64,000 nt of DNA from Mycolicibacterium madagascariense (GTDB lineage Bacteria > Actinomycetota > Actinomycetes > Mycobacteriales > Mycobacteriaceae), in assembly GCF_010729665.1 (NCBI RefSeq), contig NZ_AP022610.1, positions 5,518,001-5,582,000 on the forward strand. The letters are read 5' to 3'. The notes under the pieces are model-generated. The model searched no databases. It saw only the letters and a list, made by a program, of their open reading frames with translations, and was not told where the DNA came from. The translations under genes and the position numbers were made by a program. Positions 19,315-29,058 of this stretch are shown here, one piece after another; position 1 is the stretch's first letter; each line of letters opens with the position of its first letter.

Positions 19315-20000
19315 GAGGTGACCTGATCCAGTCGGTTGATCTTGTAGGTGCCGTCGGCGGGCTGCATGTTGACCCGCAGCCGGTAGCCCTGCTCCTGGTT
19401 GGGCGCTTGGGAGTTCGTCACCTTGACCCGCACGGCGATCAGGACGTCGACGGAGCCGTCGTCATTGTGCTTCTCGACGGCGCCCCGCATGTCGGACACC
19501 TGGACCGAGACGTTGGCGGCCTGGTAGGCCTCGACGAGCATGCTCGCGAAGAAGTTGGCCTGCACGCCGAAGTCGCCCGTCGCGCACTCGATGACCTTCG
19601 TCTGGCTCGCCGTCATCGCGGCCACGTTGGGCGCCTGCGTGGCGGCGACGCAATCCTTGGCCCGAGCCAGCGCCAGCGCGTCCTCGCGGGCGATCGCCTC
19701 ACTCTTGTCGTGCTGTTGCAGAGCCAGGTAGCCACCGACGGCCACGCCCGCGGTCAGCACCAGGAGCAGGGCACAGATGGCGATCAGCCAGCCGCTGCCG
19801 AAGCGTTCGGCGCGCCGGGGCGGCTCGTCGTCGCCGAGGGTCGCCTCATCCGCGAGCGGTCGGGCGTCGTCCTGCACTTCGTCGGATCGTGCGTCGGACT
19901 CGTCCGACGTGTCGGGGTCTAGTCCGCTCACATCTCCCGGGTCGCTTCGCTCCTGCCCTCCGGTGGGGTTCAGCCGGCTGGTGCCAGCATCTCCTTCCAT
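19311..20000 (-). CDS. mam1A: Mce-associated membrane protein Mam1A (Rv0175-like)
   Basis: A 229-aa protein: an acidic cytoplasmic N-terminus of about 70 residues (many Asp/Glu), one membrane helix (LIAICALLLVLTAGVAVGGYLAL), and a Mam domain with two Cys that may form a disulfide (KDCVAATQ and IECATGDF). The domain ends VNMQPADGTYKINRLDQV. It is probably an Mce1 complex accessory protein. The ATG at 19998-20000 lies 31 nt inside the end of mce1F, an unusually long overlap for this operon. Confidence 0.9.
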   Translation of the reverse strand: MEGDAGTSRLNPTGGQERSDPGDVSGLDPDTSDESDARSDEVQDDARPLADEATLGDDEPPRRAERFGSGWLIAICALLLVLTAGVAVGGYLALQQHDKSEAIAREDALALARAKDCVAATQAPNVAAMTASQTKVIECATGDFGVQANFFASMLVEAYQAANVSVQVSDMRGAVEKHNDDGSVDVLIAVRVKVTNSQAPNQEQGYRLRVNMQPADGTYKINRLDQVTS

Positions 20001-21520
20001 CCGTTTTCTCCTGGATCGCTTGAGTTGGTGACGGAGTACTTGATTCCGTCTGGCCCGTCGACGTCACCGCTTTGCGGGTTGTAGATCGCCGTAGGACCTG
20101 CTGCCGGAGTGTAGATGCACGGGTTGGGTTGCTGGCCACTGCAGGCGACCGTGCCCTGGCCAGGGGCGGTAAGCGGGTCGCTGGTCGGCTGCGGTGACGG
20201 CGGCACCTGATCGGCGGGCAACGGGTTGAGGCCGTTGTTGATCGTCGGGGCCGGGATCACGTAGCCGGGCTTGACCGGCTGGTCACAGCGCGCCGCGGGC
20301 GCCGGGCACGTCAGGATCTGGTTCGGGTCGCCGTACCAGGGGTTGGTGCCCATCGGCTCGTAGGGCGCGTTGCTGCGGCACTCCTCGGGTGTCGCGGCTC
20401 GTTTGCCGGGGACGTCGACGCACGGATAGTTGCGCGCACCGCGGACGACGTTGGCCGGGGTGTCCTTCGGGATCTTGCAGTACAACCCGTCCGGCAGCGG
20501 CTTGGTGCTGGTGTCGGCCGGAGCCCGCCACTGCGACGCGGGCAGGAACCCGGTCAGACACGGCGCCGGCTGCCCCAGCGACAGCCCGACGTGCAGCAGA
20601 CCCTCGCCCGGGAAGATGGTCGCGGCCTGCGCCACCGTCGCTCCCTGCGGCAGGATCACCAGCGCCTGCTCGATGCCCGCGTGATAGCGCTTCAACAGGT
20701 CGGCGACCACGGCCAAGTTCGCCAGCGTCTGCGGCAGCGACTCCCGTACGTCGGAGAACACGGCCGCGACCTGATCGGCCGTCGGTGCGGCCTGCTCGAG
20801 GCCGCTGCGCAGCGCCTGGTCCTGCTCGGCCGTCTGCGAGGCGATGGTGTTGAGGTTCTTCGCCCATCGCGAGATCGCATCGCCCGACTCGACCTGGCTG
20901 TTGAGCAGCGGCGCGGCGTTGTCGACGATGTCGTCGACCGGTTTGAGGTTGTCCTTGAGGTCGCTGGCGATGGCGGTCGTCGAGTCCACCAGCCGTTGCA
21001 GCGCCGGACCGAGCCCACCGACCGCCTGCGAGGTCTCGGTCAGCAGCGAGTCGATCTTGTCCCTCGGCAACGCCGCCAGCCCGTTGTTGGCGGCGTCGAG
21101 CGCCGGGCCGACCTCGCTGGGCACCGTGCTCTTGGTGATCGTCGATCCCGGCGCCAGGTACTTGCTTGGCTTGTCCGTCGTCGACACCAGATCGAGGTAC
21201 TGCTCACCGATCGCCGAGACCGAGTGCACGTTGGCCGAGGCATCGACGGGGATCTTGTACTTGCTGTCGATGCTCATGGTCGCCTCGGCGCCGCGCTCGG
21301 TGGGGACCACCTGGGTGACCTTGCCGATCTGGGTGCCGAGGTACGTCACGTTCGCGGTCGCGTAGAGGCCACCGGAGCGCGGCAGGTCGGCCTTCAGCTC
21401 GTACTGTCCGATGCCCGCCAAGCTGGGCAACTTCAGGTAGTACCAGCCGAGGACGACCAGCGCGATGACGGTCAGGATGGTGAAGATCACCAACTGGATC
21501 TTGACGAAGCGGGTCAGCAT
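19970..21520 (-). CDS. mce1F: Mce1F, MCE-family lipid-transport protein
   Basis: A 516-aa protein with an N-terminal membrane anchor (VIFTILTVIALVVLGWYYL) and the MCE domain (YELKADLPRSGGLYATANVTYLGTQIGKVTQV through VSAIGEQYLDLV). A long helical middle region and a Pro/Cys-rich C-terminal part follow. Mce1A-F form a heterohexameric periplasmic tunnel that carries fatty or mycolic acids to the YrbE1AB permease. It is the sixth mce gene and starts 3 bp after the mce1E stop. Length agrees with Mce1F. Confidence 0.95.
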   Translation of the reverse strand: MLTRFVKIQLVIFTILTVIALVVLGWYYLKLPSLAGIGQYELKADLPRSGGLYATANVTYLGTQIGKVTQVVPTERGAEATMSIDSKYKIPVDASANVHSVSAIGEQYLDLVSTTDKPSKYLAPGSTITKSTVPSEVGPALDAANNGLAALPRDKIDSLLTETSQAVGGLGPALQRLVDSTTAIASDLKDNLKPVDDIVDNAAPLLNSQVESGDAISRWAKNLNTIASQTAEQDQALRSGLEQAAPTADQVAAVFSDVRESLPQTLANLAVVADLLKRYHAGIEQALVILPQGATVAQAATIFPGEGLLHVGLSLGQPAPCLTGFLPASQWRAPADTSTKPLPDGLYCKIPKDTPANVVRGARNYPCVDVPGKRAATPEECRSNAPYEPMGTNPWYGDPNQILTCPAPAARCDQPVKPGYVIPAPTINNGLNPLPADQVPPSPQPTSDPLTAPGQGTVACSGQQPNPCIYTPAAGPTAIYNPQSGDVDGPDGIKYSVTNSSDPGENGWKEMLAPAG

Positions 21521-21523
21521 CGC

Positions 21524-22690
21524 TCACTCACCTCTCTCGACCAGCGGTCCGCCGGGCGCGTCGTGCGGGTTCGGGGTGAACCGCACGTCCGGAATCATCG
21601 TGTTCGGATCCCGGCCCCACGACTGCTCGAGAGCGCGCAGCAGGCCCGAAACCCCTGTGCCACTGAGGAATCCGTTGTCGATCGCCGACAGTGTGAGATC
21701 CACGTTCAGGGACACGTTGATGTAGTCGCCGCGGATCGCCTTCGGCACGTTCTCGATGCTGAAGGGTGCCGTGCCGATGACGTTCAGCGCGCCCAGCAGG
21801 TAGGGCGAGGCCTTGCCCAGCTGGACCAACGGCCGCTGCAGATTCTGCAGGTTGGTATGAATGTCCGGATTCGCCTGTGACAGCGCATCATTGGTGGCCT
21901 TGCTGACGCGACCCAGGGCGACCACCGCGTCACCGATCAGGTCCCGGGTGTCCGCGAAGTGCTTGATCAGCGGCGGGAACTCCGTCAGCACGCGGTCCAG
22001 GGTGTCGTTGCGTTGGGCGACGATCGTGATCAGCCGGTCGGTCGAGTCGATCGCGCGGGTCAGGTCCGCGCGCTGGTCGTTGAGCTCCGCGGTGAAGGTG
22101 TCGAGGCGGCCGAGGAATTCTCGGATCTGGTCACCGCGGCCGTTCAGGGCGTTGAAGACCTCGTTCTGGATGGTCTCCAGGTTCGGGATGCCGCCGCCGC
22201 TGAGGATGGTGCCGATGCTGGCCAGCGTTCGCTCCGTGGTCGGGAACGCACTGGAGTGGTCGAGCGGAATGGTGTCGCCGTTCTTGAGCAACGGCCCGGA
22301 GGCGTTCGGCGGCGGCGTCAGCTCCACGTGCTGAGAGCCGAGCAGCGACGTTTGGCCGATCGCCGCGCGCGTGTCCGCGGGCAGCTTCAGACCGGGTTCG
22401 ACGTCCAGCGTGAGCGTCGCGACCCAGTTCTTCAGCTCGATCGCCCGGACACTGCCGACGAAGACGTCGGCCACCCGGACCCGGCTATTGACGTTGAGCG
22501 CCAACGTATCCGGCATCTGCACGTAGATCGTCATGCTGTTCGATCCCGTGCCGGCCCCACCGGGCACCGGCACGTTGGCGATGCCCTTCCACCCGCACGA
22601 GGTCAGGATCAGGGCCGCGGCGAGCAGCGCCCCACCGCGCTTGGCGACGGTCCGCAACGTCCGCGACGTTGGCTTCAGACGCTCGAGCAT
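21524..22690 (-). CDS. lprK: Mce1E (LprK), MCE-family lipoprotein
   Basis: A 388-aa lipoprotein, with lipobox LTSC and lipid-attached Cys32 after the hydrophobic ALLAAALIL. The MCE domain follows (TIYVQMPDTLALNVNSRVRVADVFVGSVRAI, then GQTSLLGSQHVEL), then helices forming the tunnel part. Mce E subunits are characteristically the lipoprotein member of the hexamer. The start ATG overlaps the mce1D stop as TGATG. Confidence 0.95.
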   Translation of the reverse strand: MLERLKPTSRTLRTVAKRGGALLAAALILTSCGWKGIANVPVPGGAGTGSNSMTIYVQMPDTLALNVNSRVRVADVFVGSVRAIELKNWVATLTLDVEPGLKLPADTRAAIGQTSLLGSQHVELTPPPNASGPLLKNGDTIPLDHSSAFPTTERTLASIGTILSGGGIPNLETIQNEVFNALNGRGDQIREFLGRLDTFTAELNDQRADLTRAIDSTDRLITIVAQRNDTLDRVLTEFPPLIKHFADTRDLIGDAVVALGRVSKATNDALSQANPDIHTNLQNLQRPLVQLGKASPYLLGALNVIGTAPFSIENVPKAIRGDYINVSLNVDLTLSAIDNGFLSGTGVSGLLRALEQSWGRDPNTMIPDVRFTPNPHDAPGGPLVERGE

Positions 22691-24318
22691 CAGCCGGCTC
22701 CTGATTCAGCGGGTAGCGGTGGTCCAGCGGGCGCGGGACCGGGTGCCGGGCCGCCCGCGGGGGTGACGGCGCCGACCGGATCACCGGGGACGACGCCCGG
22801 TGCGGGCGCCGGCGGCGGGCCGGGCTGCGGATACCACGGCGGCGGCAGCGGGTTGTTCTCGCTGTAGGCGTCCGGCGGGCCGGGCAGGCGGCCGTCGCTC
22901 ACCCCGAACGCAGGCGGTGCGGGCGGCGCCACGATGTCCGGGCCGCCCATGAGCTCGCCGAGGGACTCCGGGGTCAGCATGTTCTGGGTGAACGGCTGCA
23001 CCTGGATGCCCTGCATGCCGGGTGCCACGGTCCAGCCCGGCTCGTGGTTGCCGTGGGAGAACAGCGTGTCGCGGGAGAAGACGCCCGGCACCGTCGTGTC
23101 CTTATAGCCGGGCGGCGGCTGCAGGCGCGGCTCGGAGTAGGCGATCTGCTTGGGCAGCGTCATCGCGGTGTTGAAGTTGTTCAGGCCGAACGGCAGCGTG
23201 TTGAACTTGATCGCATCGAGGATCGGCGCGAGGTACTGCGCGCACAGCTCCGCCGAATCCTGGTAGCCCAGACGGCTACCCGCCTGAATCGAACTGCACA
23301 GGAACTGCATCGGGTTCGCGAACTGGTTGACCGTCGGCAGGCCGACGATGCCACCCGCGTTCGGCGAGGAGATGTTGACGATGTTGGCCGCGAGGTTCGG
23401 GTAGACGTGCAGGCCGGTCTCGAGACCCTTGAACGGCTCGGGCTGCAGGATCGCGCTCGTCACGTCGGACAGGTTGTCGACGTCCTTCGTCAGCACCTTG
23501 GAGTTCTTGTCGAGGAAGCCACGCGTCGTCGTCAGCAGCGTGTTGAGGTCGCGGACCGCGTTGGCCACCTCGCGGTCGGAGTTGGTGAACGCGTTCGTGA
23601 ACTGCGCCAGGTTGTCGTTGAGGGCGACGAACTGCTGATCGCTCTTATAGAGCGCATTGATGAACAGCGCCAGGCTCTTCACCACGCCGAACAGGTCACC
23701 ACGGCCGGTGTTCAACGTCGTCAACGCCTCGGACAGGCTGTTCAACGTCTTGTTGATCTGCTCGCCCTTGCCGGCCAGGCCGTCGGAGAACGACTCGATG
23801 ACGTCACCGATCGGGCCCCTCGGTTGCTGCTTGGTCGGGCCAAGGTCGGTCAGGATGCGGTCGAGCGAGTTGCGCAACTGGTCGTACTCGACCGGCACCT
23901 GCGTGCGGTCCTCGGGGATGGTCGCGCCGTCCTGCATGACGGGGCCGCCGGTGTAGGGCGGGGCCAGCTGGATCGTGCGCGACGCGACCAGGCTCGGGTT
24001 GAGGATCGACGCGGTGGCGTTGGCCGGCACCTTGTACTTGGACTCATAGTCGAACGTCACCCGCATCTTGTCCCCGGCGGGCTCGATCTTCTGGATCGAC
24101 CCGACCCGCACGCCCATGATCTGGACCTTGTCGCCGGGGTACAGCGCCAGCGTCTGCGGGAACTCCGCCACCACCGTCGTGTAGGTCAGCTTCTCGTAGA
24201 GCCGGTAGCCGAGGTACGCGGCAACCACCACCACGATCAGCAGCAGCGTGCCGATGATGATCGAACCCTTGGTCAGGGCGGGCATCTTCATGTTGCGGAC
24301 GTTGAAGATCGTCGACAT
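22690..24318 (-). CDS. mce1D: Mce1D, MCE-family lipid-transport protein
   Basis: A 542-aa protein with an N-terminal anchor (IIIGTLLLIVVVVAAYLGYRL) and the MCE domain (VVAEFPQTLALYPGDKVQIMGVRVGSIQKI, then ILNPSLVASRTIQL). A helical region carries IVNISSPNAGGIVGLPTVNQF and CSSIQAGSRLGYQDSAELC, and the C-terminal 80 residues are Pro/Gly/Ala-rich. It is one subunit of the Mce1 tunnel. The ATG start and 1-nt overlap with mce1E fit the operon. The disordered Pro-rich tail is common in Mce C and D proteins. Confidence 0.95.
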   Translation of the reverse strand: MSTIFNVRNMKMPALTKGSIIIGTLLLIVVVVAAYLGYRLYEKLTYTTVVAEFPQTLALYPGDKVQIMGVRVGSIQKIEPAGDKMRVTFDYESKYKVPANATASILNPSLVASRTIQLAPPYTGGPVMQDGATIPEDRTQVPVEYDQLRNSLDRILTDLGPTKQQPRGPIGDVIESFSDGLAGKGEQINKTLNSLSEALTTLNTGRGDLFGVVKSLALFINALYKSDQQFVALNDNLAQFTNAFTNSDREVANAVRDLNTLLTTTRGFLDKNSKVLTKDVDNLSDVTSAILQPEPFKGLETGLHVYPNLAANIVNISSPNAGGIVGLPTVNQFANPMQFLCSSIQAGSRLGYQDSAELCAQYLAPILDAIKFNTLPFGLNNFNTAMTLPKQIAYSEPRLQPPPGYKDTTVPGVFSRDTLFSHGNHEPGWTVAPGMQGIQVQPFTQNMLTPESLGELMGGPDIVAPPAPPAFGVSDGRLPGPPDAYSENNPLPPPWYPQPGPPPAPAPGVVPGDPVGAVTPAGGPAPGPAPAGPPLPAESGAG

Positions 24319-24328
24319 CTACGCCCCC

Positions 24329-25930
24329 CTAACCTTGTGATCCGGGCGGAAGGAACGGCGGATTGCCGGGCAGCGGAGGCGTTCCCGCGGGCGGCAACTG
24401 CGGGCCCGGTCCCGGTGGCGGCGGCGGTCCGGTCAGCGCGGGCGGCAGCGGCGAGGTGCCGTCACCCTGCAGCGATCCGGGCGCGATGTAGGGGTCCGAC
24501 GGACCAGGCGTGGCGGGAACCGTTCTGGCGCCAGGGTTTCCGGGCGCGAACGACGGCGGCGGGGTGCCCTCCACCGGCGGTGAGTACTCGCCGGGGAACG
24601 CCGCACTCGGCACGCCGGGCGCCGGTGGCGGAGCGTTCGGGTTGGGCGGCAGTCCCATCACGTCGGGCGCGCCATAGTCGTTGGCGCCGTAGGGGTTCGG
24701 GCCGAACGGACCGGTGTCGGTCTGGGCGCACGGCAGCGGGTTCTGCGGCGTCGGGAAGTTGCCGGGGCCGGGCGCGTATGAGCACGGCGAGCCGGCGATC
24801 ACGGCGGGGCCGGGATGCTCCGGCGTGCCCTCCAATGGCGTCGGCGCGGGCGGCGGTGCGCCGTTGGCCTGTCGCTGGCCGTTGGGGTCCGGGTAGCGGA
24901 ACGACGGCAGACCCGCGTTGCGCCAGAACTCGTTGGGATCGATGCCGCGCTTCTTGAACGCGGCGTCGACCCACGGCTGAATGATCTGGTACGGCAGGAG
25001 ATTGACGATCATGACCTTGAAGTACGGGCCCGAGGCGATGGCCTCGGCCAGTGACGCGGTGAACTTGCTCAGCGACGTCAGCGTGTCGACGAGGTCGAAC
25101 TTGCGGGCCACCAGCACGTCGCTGATGGTCTGCAGCTGCGTGAGGACCTTGTTCAGGTTGGGGTTGTCGTCGATGAAACCCTTGACCTGCGTGGAGAATT
25201 CGCTCACGTGCTGCAGCAGCTGATCGATCGCGGCCGAGCGCTCGTTGACCGTGGCCAGCAGGGTGTTGGCGTTGACGAACAACGTGTTGATCTGGCCGCT
25301 GCGACTACCGAGGATGCCGGCGATCTTGTTGGCGTTCGACAGCAGGTGCCTGATGTCCTCGTCGCGCTTGCCGATCGTGTCCGAGAAGCGCTGGACGCCC
25401 ACGAGGGCCGAGCTGAGGTGCGGGTAGGTCTGGTCGATCGTGTCGGACAGCACGTTCAGCGCCTGCTTCAGCGTCGCCGTGTCCGTGCCGCCCGCGACCT
25501 TGGTGAGGTCGGAGAACGCATCGTAGATCTGGTAGGGCGTCGTGGTCTGCGCGACCGGCAGTACTCCGTTGGCGCCCAACGCCTTCGAGCCCCTCGGCTC
25601 GATCTCGAGGTTCTTGCGCCCGAGGATCGTGTCGGTGCGGATGTTGGCGCGGCTGTCCGTGCCGATCTTCGTGCCGTCGAGCGTGTAGCCGATGAGCACC
25701 TTGTCACCGTCGATCGCCAACGACTGGACCTGCCCGACGTCGACGCCGGCGATGCGCACCTTGTCCCCGGGGTTGATGCCGGCTGAGTCGGTGAACTGCG
25801 CGTAGTAGTGGGGCTGCGCGAAGATCATCGGCACGCTCGCAAAGCTCTGCCCGACACCGATCACGAGCACCAGGATGATGATGCCCATCAACCCGTTGCG
25901 GATCCGGTTGTTGCCCTCGAGAGTCCTCAT
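24329..25930 (-). CDS. mce1C: Mce1C, MCE-family lipid-transport protein
   Basis: A 533-aa protein starting MRTLEGNNRIRNGLMGI with anchor helix IIILVLVIGVGQSFASVPMIF. The MCE domain (YYAQFTDSAGINPGDKVRIAGVDVGQVQSL) and long helical region are followed by about 190 residues of Pro/Gly-rich sequence. I chose ATG 25928-25930 because it overlaps the mce1B stop as ATGA and matches known Mce1C N-termini; a GTG four codons upstream is possible. It is a subunit of the Mce1 lipid importer. Confidence 0.94.
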   Translation of the reverse strand: MRTLEGNNRIRNGLMGIIILVLVIGVGQSFASVPMIFAQPHYYAQFTDSAGINPGDKVRIAGVDVGQVQSLAIDGDKVLIGYTLDGTKIGTDSRANIRTDTILGRKNLEIEPRGSKALGANGVLPVAQTTTPYQIYDAFSDLTKVAGGTDTATLKQALNVLSDTIDQTYPHLSSALVGVQRFSDTIGKRDEDIRHLLSNANKIAGILGSRSGQINTLFVNANTLLATVNERSAAIDQLLQHVSEFSTQVKGFIDDNPNLNKVLTQLQTISDVLVARKFDLVDTLTSLSKFTASLAEAIASGPYFKVMIVNLLPYQIIQPWVDAAFKKRGIDPNEFWRNAGLPSFRYPDPNGQRQANGAPPPAPTPLEGTPEHPGPAVIAGSPCSYAPGPGNFPTPQNPLPCAQTDTGPFGPNPYGANDYGAPDVMGLPPNPNAPPPAPGVPSAAFPGEYSPPVEGTPPPSFAPGNPGARTVPATPGPSDPYIAPGSLQGDGTSPLPPALTGPPPPPGPGPQLPPAGTPPLPGNPPFLPPGSQG

Positions 25931-26958
25931 TGCGGTGTGCACCTACCCGATGGCTGTGACGTGACCCTGACCGTACGGACCGGGCCACCAGGCTGGAGGC
26001 CGTTCAACTTCAAGGTGATGTCACAGGCATAGAAGTTGAAGAAGTCGCCGTAGATGCCGCCCGCGCGCCCGATGATCTTCAGCGCGGCGGGGATCTTGAT
26101 GAGCGTGTCGTTCAGTTGAGCCTTCTGGTCGACGAGCGGCTGCTGCAGGATCTCCAGGTCGGTGACGGTCTTCTGCAGCAGCGGCCGGTTCTCCCCGAGC
26201 AGGTCGGCGATCGAGCCGGTGCCGTCGCTGATCTGCGCCAGGCCGGACGCGATCGGGTCCGCGCGGTTCTTCAACCCGGTGACGAGCACCTCGAAGTTCT
26301 TGATGGTGTCGTCGAACTGCTGCTGGTGCTTGACCGTGGTGTCCAGGACCGTGTTGAGGTTCTTGACCACCTCACCAATCGCCTGGTCGCGGTCGGCGAG
26401 CGCCGAGGTCAGCGACGCCGTCTGGTCCAGGATGTCGTTGATCGTGCCGCCCTGGCCCTGGAAGATCGTGACGATCGCCTGGGAGATGACGTTGACCTTG
26501 TCGGGGTCGAGCGCCTTGAACAGCGGTCTGAAGCCACCGAGCAGGGCGTCGAGGTCGAGCGCGGGTTCGGTGCGCGAGCTGGGGATGGTGCTGCCCGGGG
26601 CGAGCTTGCGGTTGTCGTCACCGCGCTTGAGCTCCATGTAGCGGTCGCCGATGAGGTTGAGGTAGCGGATCGAGGCCGTCGTGCCCTGGAAGAGCTGCAA
26701 TCCGCGGTCGACGTCGAAGTCCACCTGAACGTCGTTGCCGCCGTTGATCAGCTCGACCTTGCTGACCTTGCCGACCTCGACACCGGACGCGCGGACGAAC
26801 TGCCCGGCCCGCAGGCCGCTCGCATTGGTGAAGATCGCCGAGTACCCCGTGGTGCGGTCGAACCGCAGCTGGCCGAACACCACGACGATGAGTGCGGTGA
26901 ACAGCAGCAGCACGAAGGACAGTGCGCCGAGCTTGATCGCTGTGCCGGTGATTCTCAT
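25927..26958 (-). CDS. mce1B: Mce1B, MCE-family lipid-transport protein
   Basis: A 343-aa protein with anchor FVLLLFTALIVVVFGQL and the MCE domain (YSAIFTNASGLRAGQFVRASGVEVGKVSKV, then SIRYLNLIGDRYMEL), then helices and a C-terminal Cys pair (YACDITLKL and GRCTPQ). It lacks the Pro-rich tails of C and D. The ATG at 26956-26958 overlaps the mce1A stop as ATGA; longer readings intrude into mce1A. Subunit of the Mce1 hexamer. Confidence 0.95.
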   Translation of the reverse strand: MRITGTAIKLGALSFVLLLFTALIVVVFGQLRFDRTTGYSAIFTNASGLRAGQFVRASGVEVGKVSKVELINGGNDVQVDFDVDRGLQLFQGTTASIRYLNLIGDRYMELKRGDDNRKLAPGSTIPSSRTEPALDLDALLGGFRPLFKALDPDKVNVISQAIVTIFQGQGGTINDILDQTASLTSALADRDQAIGEVVKNLNTVLDTTVKHQQQFDDTIKNFEVLVTGLKNRADPIASGLAQISDGTGSIADLLGENRPLLQKTVTDLEILQQPLVDQKAQLNDTLIKIPAALKIIGRAGGIYGDFFNFYACDITLKLNGLQPGGPVRTVRVTSQPSGRCTPQ

Positions 26959-28184
26959 GGGTTGATCGTGTTCTCCCCGATTTGACGGCCCCAGACGTAT
27001 TCGTTGGCGAGGGGCTGACCCAGACCGATGTGGTTGTACGGGGCGATGCTCGCGCCGTCGTCCATCACCAGGTAGGGCTGTGGCCACAGGTCACGGGTGA
27101 CGGGCTGCCAGCAACCCGGCCTACCCTCCGGCCCGCCGTGGGCGTTCACCCGGGGCAGGTTGTCGGGATACACATAGGGGTTGCCCGCGCCGAGGATCTC
27201 GGTATGGGTGTTCAGGGAGTAGCCGTTGCCACCGAGCGACGACGCGATCTTCGGGTCGACGTCGTGGTAGTTGCGGATGGTGCAGAACAGCATGGGGCTG
27301 TACTCGTCGAGCAGGGCGCTGGTGGTGACGAGGTCGCGCGAACTGCGGACCAGGTACGGCCCGGCCTTCTCGAAGACCTCACCCGCGGTGTTGCCGAAGC
27401 CGACCGAGGCCATCAGCGCCTCGTCGGTGTTCTTCTGCTCGGCGTTGAGCGTCCTGGCGGTCGTGACGGCGTTGTTCAGCGCGTCGAACAGGTCCGGAGC
27501 GGCATTGGCGAAGATGTCCGCGGTCTGGGACAGGAGCTGATTGTCCTGTTGCAGTCGGGGCAGCCGCGGGTTGACGTCGGCCAGGATCGTGTTGCCGTTC
27601 TCGATCGACTGGCCGAAGCGCGTGCCCAGCCCGTCGAGGGCCTGCGCCGTCGCGGTGAGAGTCTGGTTGAGCTTGACGGGGTCGACCTTCTCCGCGACCG
27701 ACACGATGGTCTCGAAGACGGTGTTGAACTCCGTCGTCACCCCGGACGAGACGATCGGCTGGGACGATGACACCCGCTGCGGGGTGGGGTCCTTCGGCGT
27801 CGAGAACGAGATGTACTTGTTGCCGAACACCGTGGTCGCCTTGATCTGCGCGTCGACGTTGCTCGGGATCAGGTTGGTGAACTTGCGGTCCACGTCGAGC
27901 AGGACCTTGGCGGCGGGTTTGCCATTGAGCTCGGTCGGGGTCACGTCGGCCACGCGGCCGATCTCCACGCCGTTGTAGGTGACCTTGGAGCCGGGGTCCA
28001 TCGACAGGCCCGACCGCGACGAGATGAGGGTCAGTTTCTCGGGGTCCTGGAAGTCGCCACGGAACTGCAACCACACCAGCGCCAGGACGACGAGCGCGAT
28101 GACCAGCAGGACGATTCCCGCGATCTTGTACGGAGGCGTCCGCGGCTGGTTGACGGGCAGCTGGTTCTGGCCTGGTGCGGTCAT
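26955..28184 (-). CDS. mce1A: Mce1A, MCE-family lipid-transport protein
   Basis: A 409-aa protein with a short cytoplasmic head and membrane anchor (IAGIVLLVIALVVLALVWLQF). The MCE domain (LTLISSRSGLSMDPGSKVTYNGVEIGRVADV, then IKATTVFGNKYISF) is followed by a helical region and a conserved C-terminal YNHIGLGQPLANEYVWGRQIGE. In M. tuberculosis this protein is linked to host-cell entry and to fatty-acid and mycolic-acid import. It appears shorter at the C-terminus than M. tuberculosis Mce1A as I recall it. It starts 3 bp after the yrbE1B stop. Confidence 0.95.
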   Translation of the reverse strand: MTAPGQNQLPVNQPRTPPYKIAGIVLLVIALVVLALVWLQFRGDFQDPEKLTLISSRSGLSMDPGSKVTYNGVEIGRVADVTPTELNGKPAAKVLLDVDRKFTNLIPSNVDAQIKATTVFGNKYISFSTPKDPTPQRVSSSQPIVSSGVTTEFNTVFETIVSVAEKVDPVKLNQTLTATAQALDGLGTRFGQSIENGNTILADVNPRLPRLQQDNQLLSQTADIFANAAPDLFDALNNAVTTARTLNAEQKNTDEALMASVGFGNTAGEVFEKAGPYLVRSSRDLVTTSALLDEYSPMLFCTIRNYHDVDPKIASSLGGNGYSLNTHTEILGAGNPYVYPDNLPRVNAHGGPEGRPGCWQPVTRDLWPQPYLVMDDGASIAPYNHIGLGQPLANEYVWGRQIGENTINP

Positions 28185-28187
28185 CGG

Positions 28188-29057
28188 CTACACCGTCAGG
28201 TTGAAGTTGGCGTTGGTGCCGTACAGCGCCAACGAGGCGAACAGGACGACGAGCACGATCGCGATGAGCGAGGCCCGCATCGAGCGACCGACGGCCTCGC
28301 CGACGCCCACCGGGCCGCCGCTGGCGTAGAAGCCGTAGTAGCAGTGGTTCAGCATGACGATGATCGCGATGATGATGGCCTGCACGAAGGACCAGGCGAC
28401 GTCGTTGGGGCGCAGGAACGTCTGGAAGTAGTGCTCGTAGGTGCCCGTCGACTGGCCGTAGAACAGCGTCGTGGTGACCTGCGCCGACAGGAACGACATG
28501 ATGATCGCCATGGCGTAGAGCGGGATGATGACGACGAGGCCGGCCATGATGCGCGTCGACACCAGGTAGCTGATCGACTTGATGCCCATGACTTCCAGGG
28601 CGTCGATCTCTTCGCTGATGCGCATGGCGCCGAGTTCGGCGGTCGCACCGGCCCCGACCGTGGCGGCCAGCGCCTGGCCGGCGACGACCGGCGCGGCAAT
28701 GCGCACGTTGACCAGTGCGGCGAAGAAGCCGGTGAAGGCCTCGACGCCGATGTTGCCCAGCGACGCGAAACCCTGGATGGCGATCAGCGAACCGCCCGAC
28801 AGGGTGACGAAGCCGACGATGGCGACGGTACCGCCGATGACCGCCATGGCACCGGTGCCCATGCCGATCTCGGCGATCAGTCGCAGCATCTCCTTGCGGT
28901 AGAAGCGGAAGGCGTGCCCGATCGAGCCGACGGCGGTGACGACGAACCACGCGACGTGACCGACGCTGTCGAGGAAGCGGCCCGGCGTGCCCGCCAGCCG
29001 CTCGACGCGGGGGACGGCCCGGGGAAACCGGGACCGCAGGACTGCGGTGGTCGACAT
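28188..29057 (-). CDS. yrbE1B: YrbE1B, MlaE-family permease of the Mce1 transporter
   Basis: A 289-aa integral membrane protein with the MlaE/YrbE permease signature (VAGQALAATVGAGATAELGAMRISEEIDALEVMGI) and five to six hydrophobic segments. It pairs with YrbE1A to form the inner-membrane permease through which Mce1 delivers lipids; the ATPase (Mkl/MceG) is encoded elsewhere. The ATG start is 1 bp from the yrbE1A stop. Confidence 0.95.
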   Translation of the reverse strand: MSTTAVLRSRFPRAVPRVERLAGTPGRFLDSVGHVAWFVVTAVGSIGHAFRFYRKEMLRLIAEIGMGTGAMAVIGGTVAIVGFVTLSGGSLIAIQGFASLGNIGVEAFTGFFAALVNVRIAAPVVAGQALAATVGAGATAELGAMRISEEIDALEVMGIKSISYLVSTRIMAGLVVIIPLYAMAIIMSFLSAQVTTTLFYGQSTGTYEHYFQTFLRPNDVAWSFVQAIIIAIIVMLNHCYYGFYASGGPVGVGEAVGRSMRASLIAIVLVVLFASLALYGTNANFNLTV

Positions 29058-29058
29058 G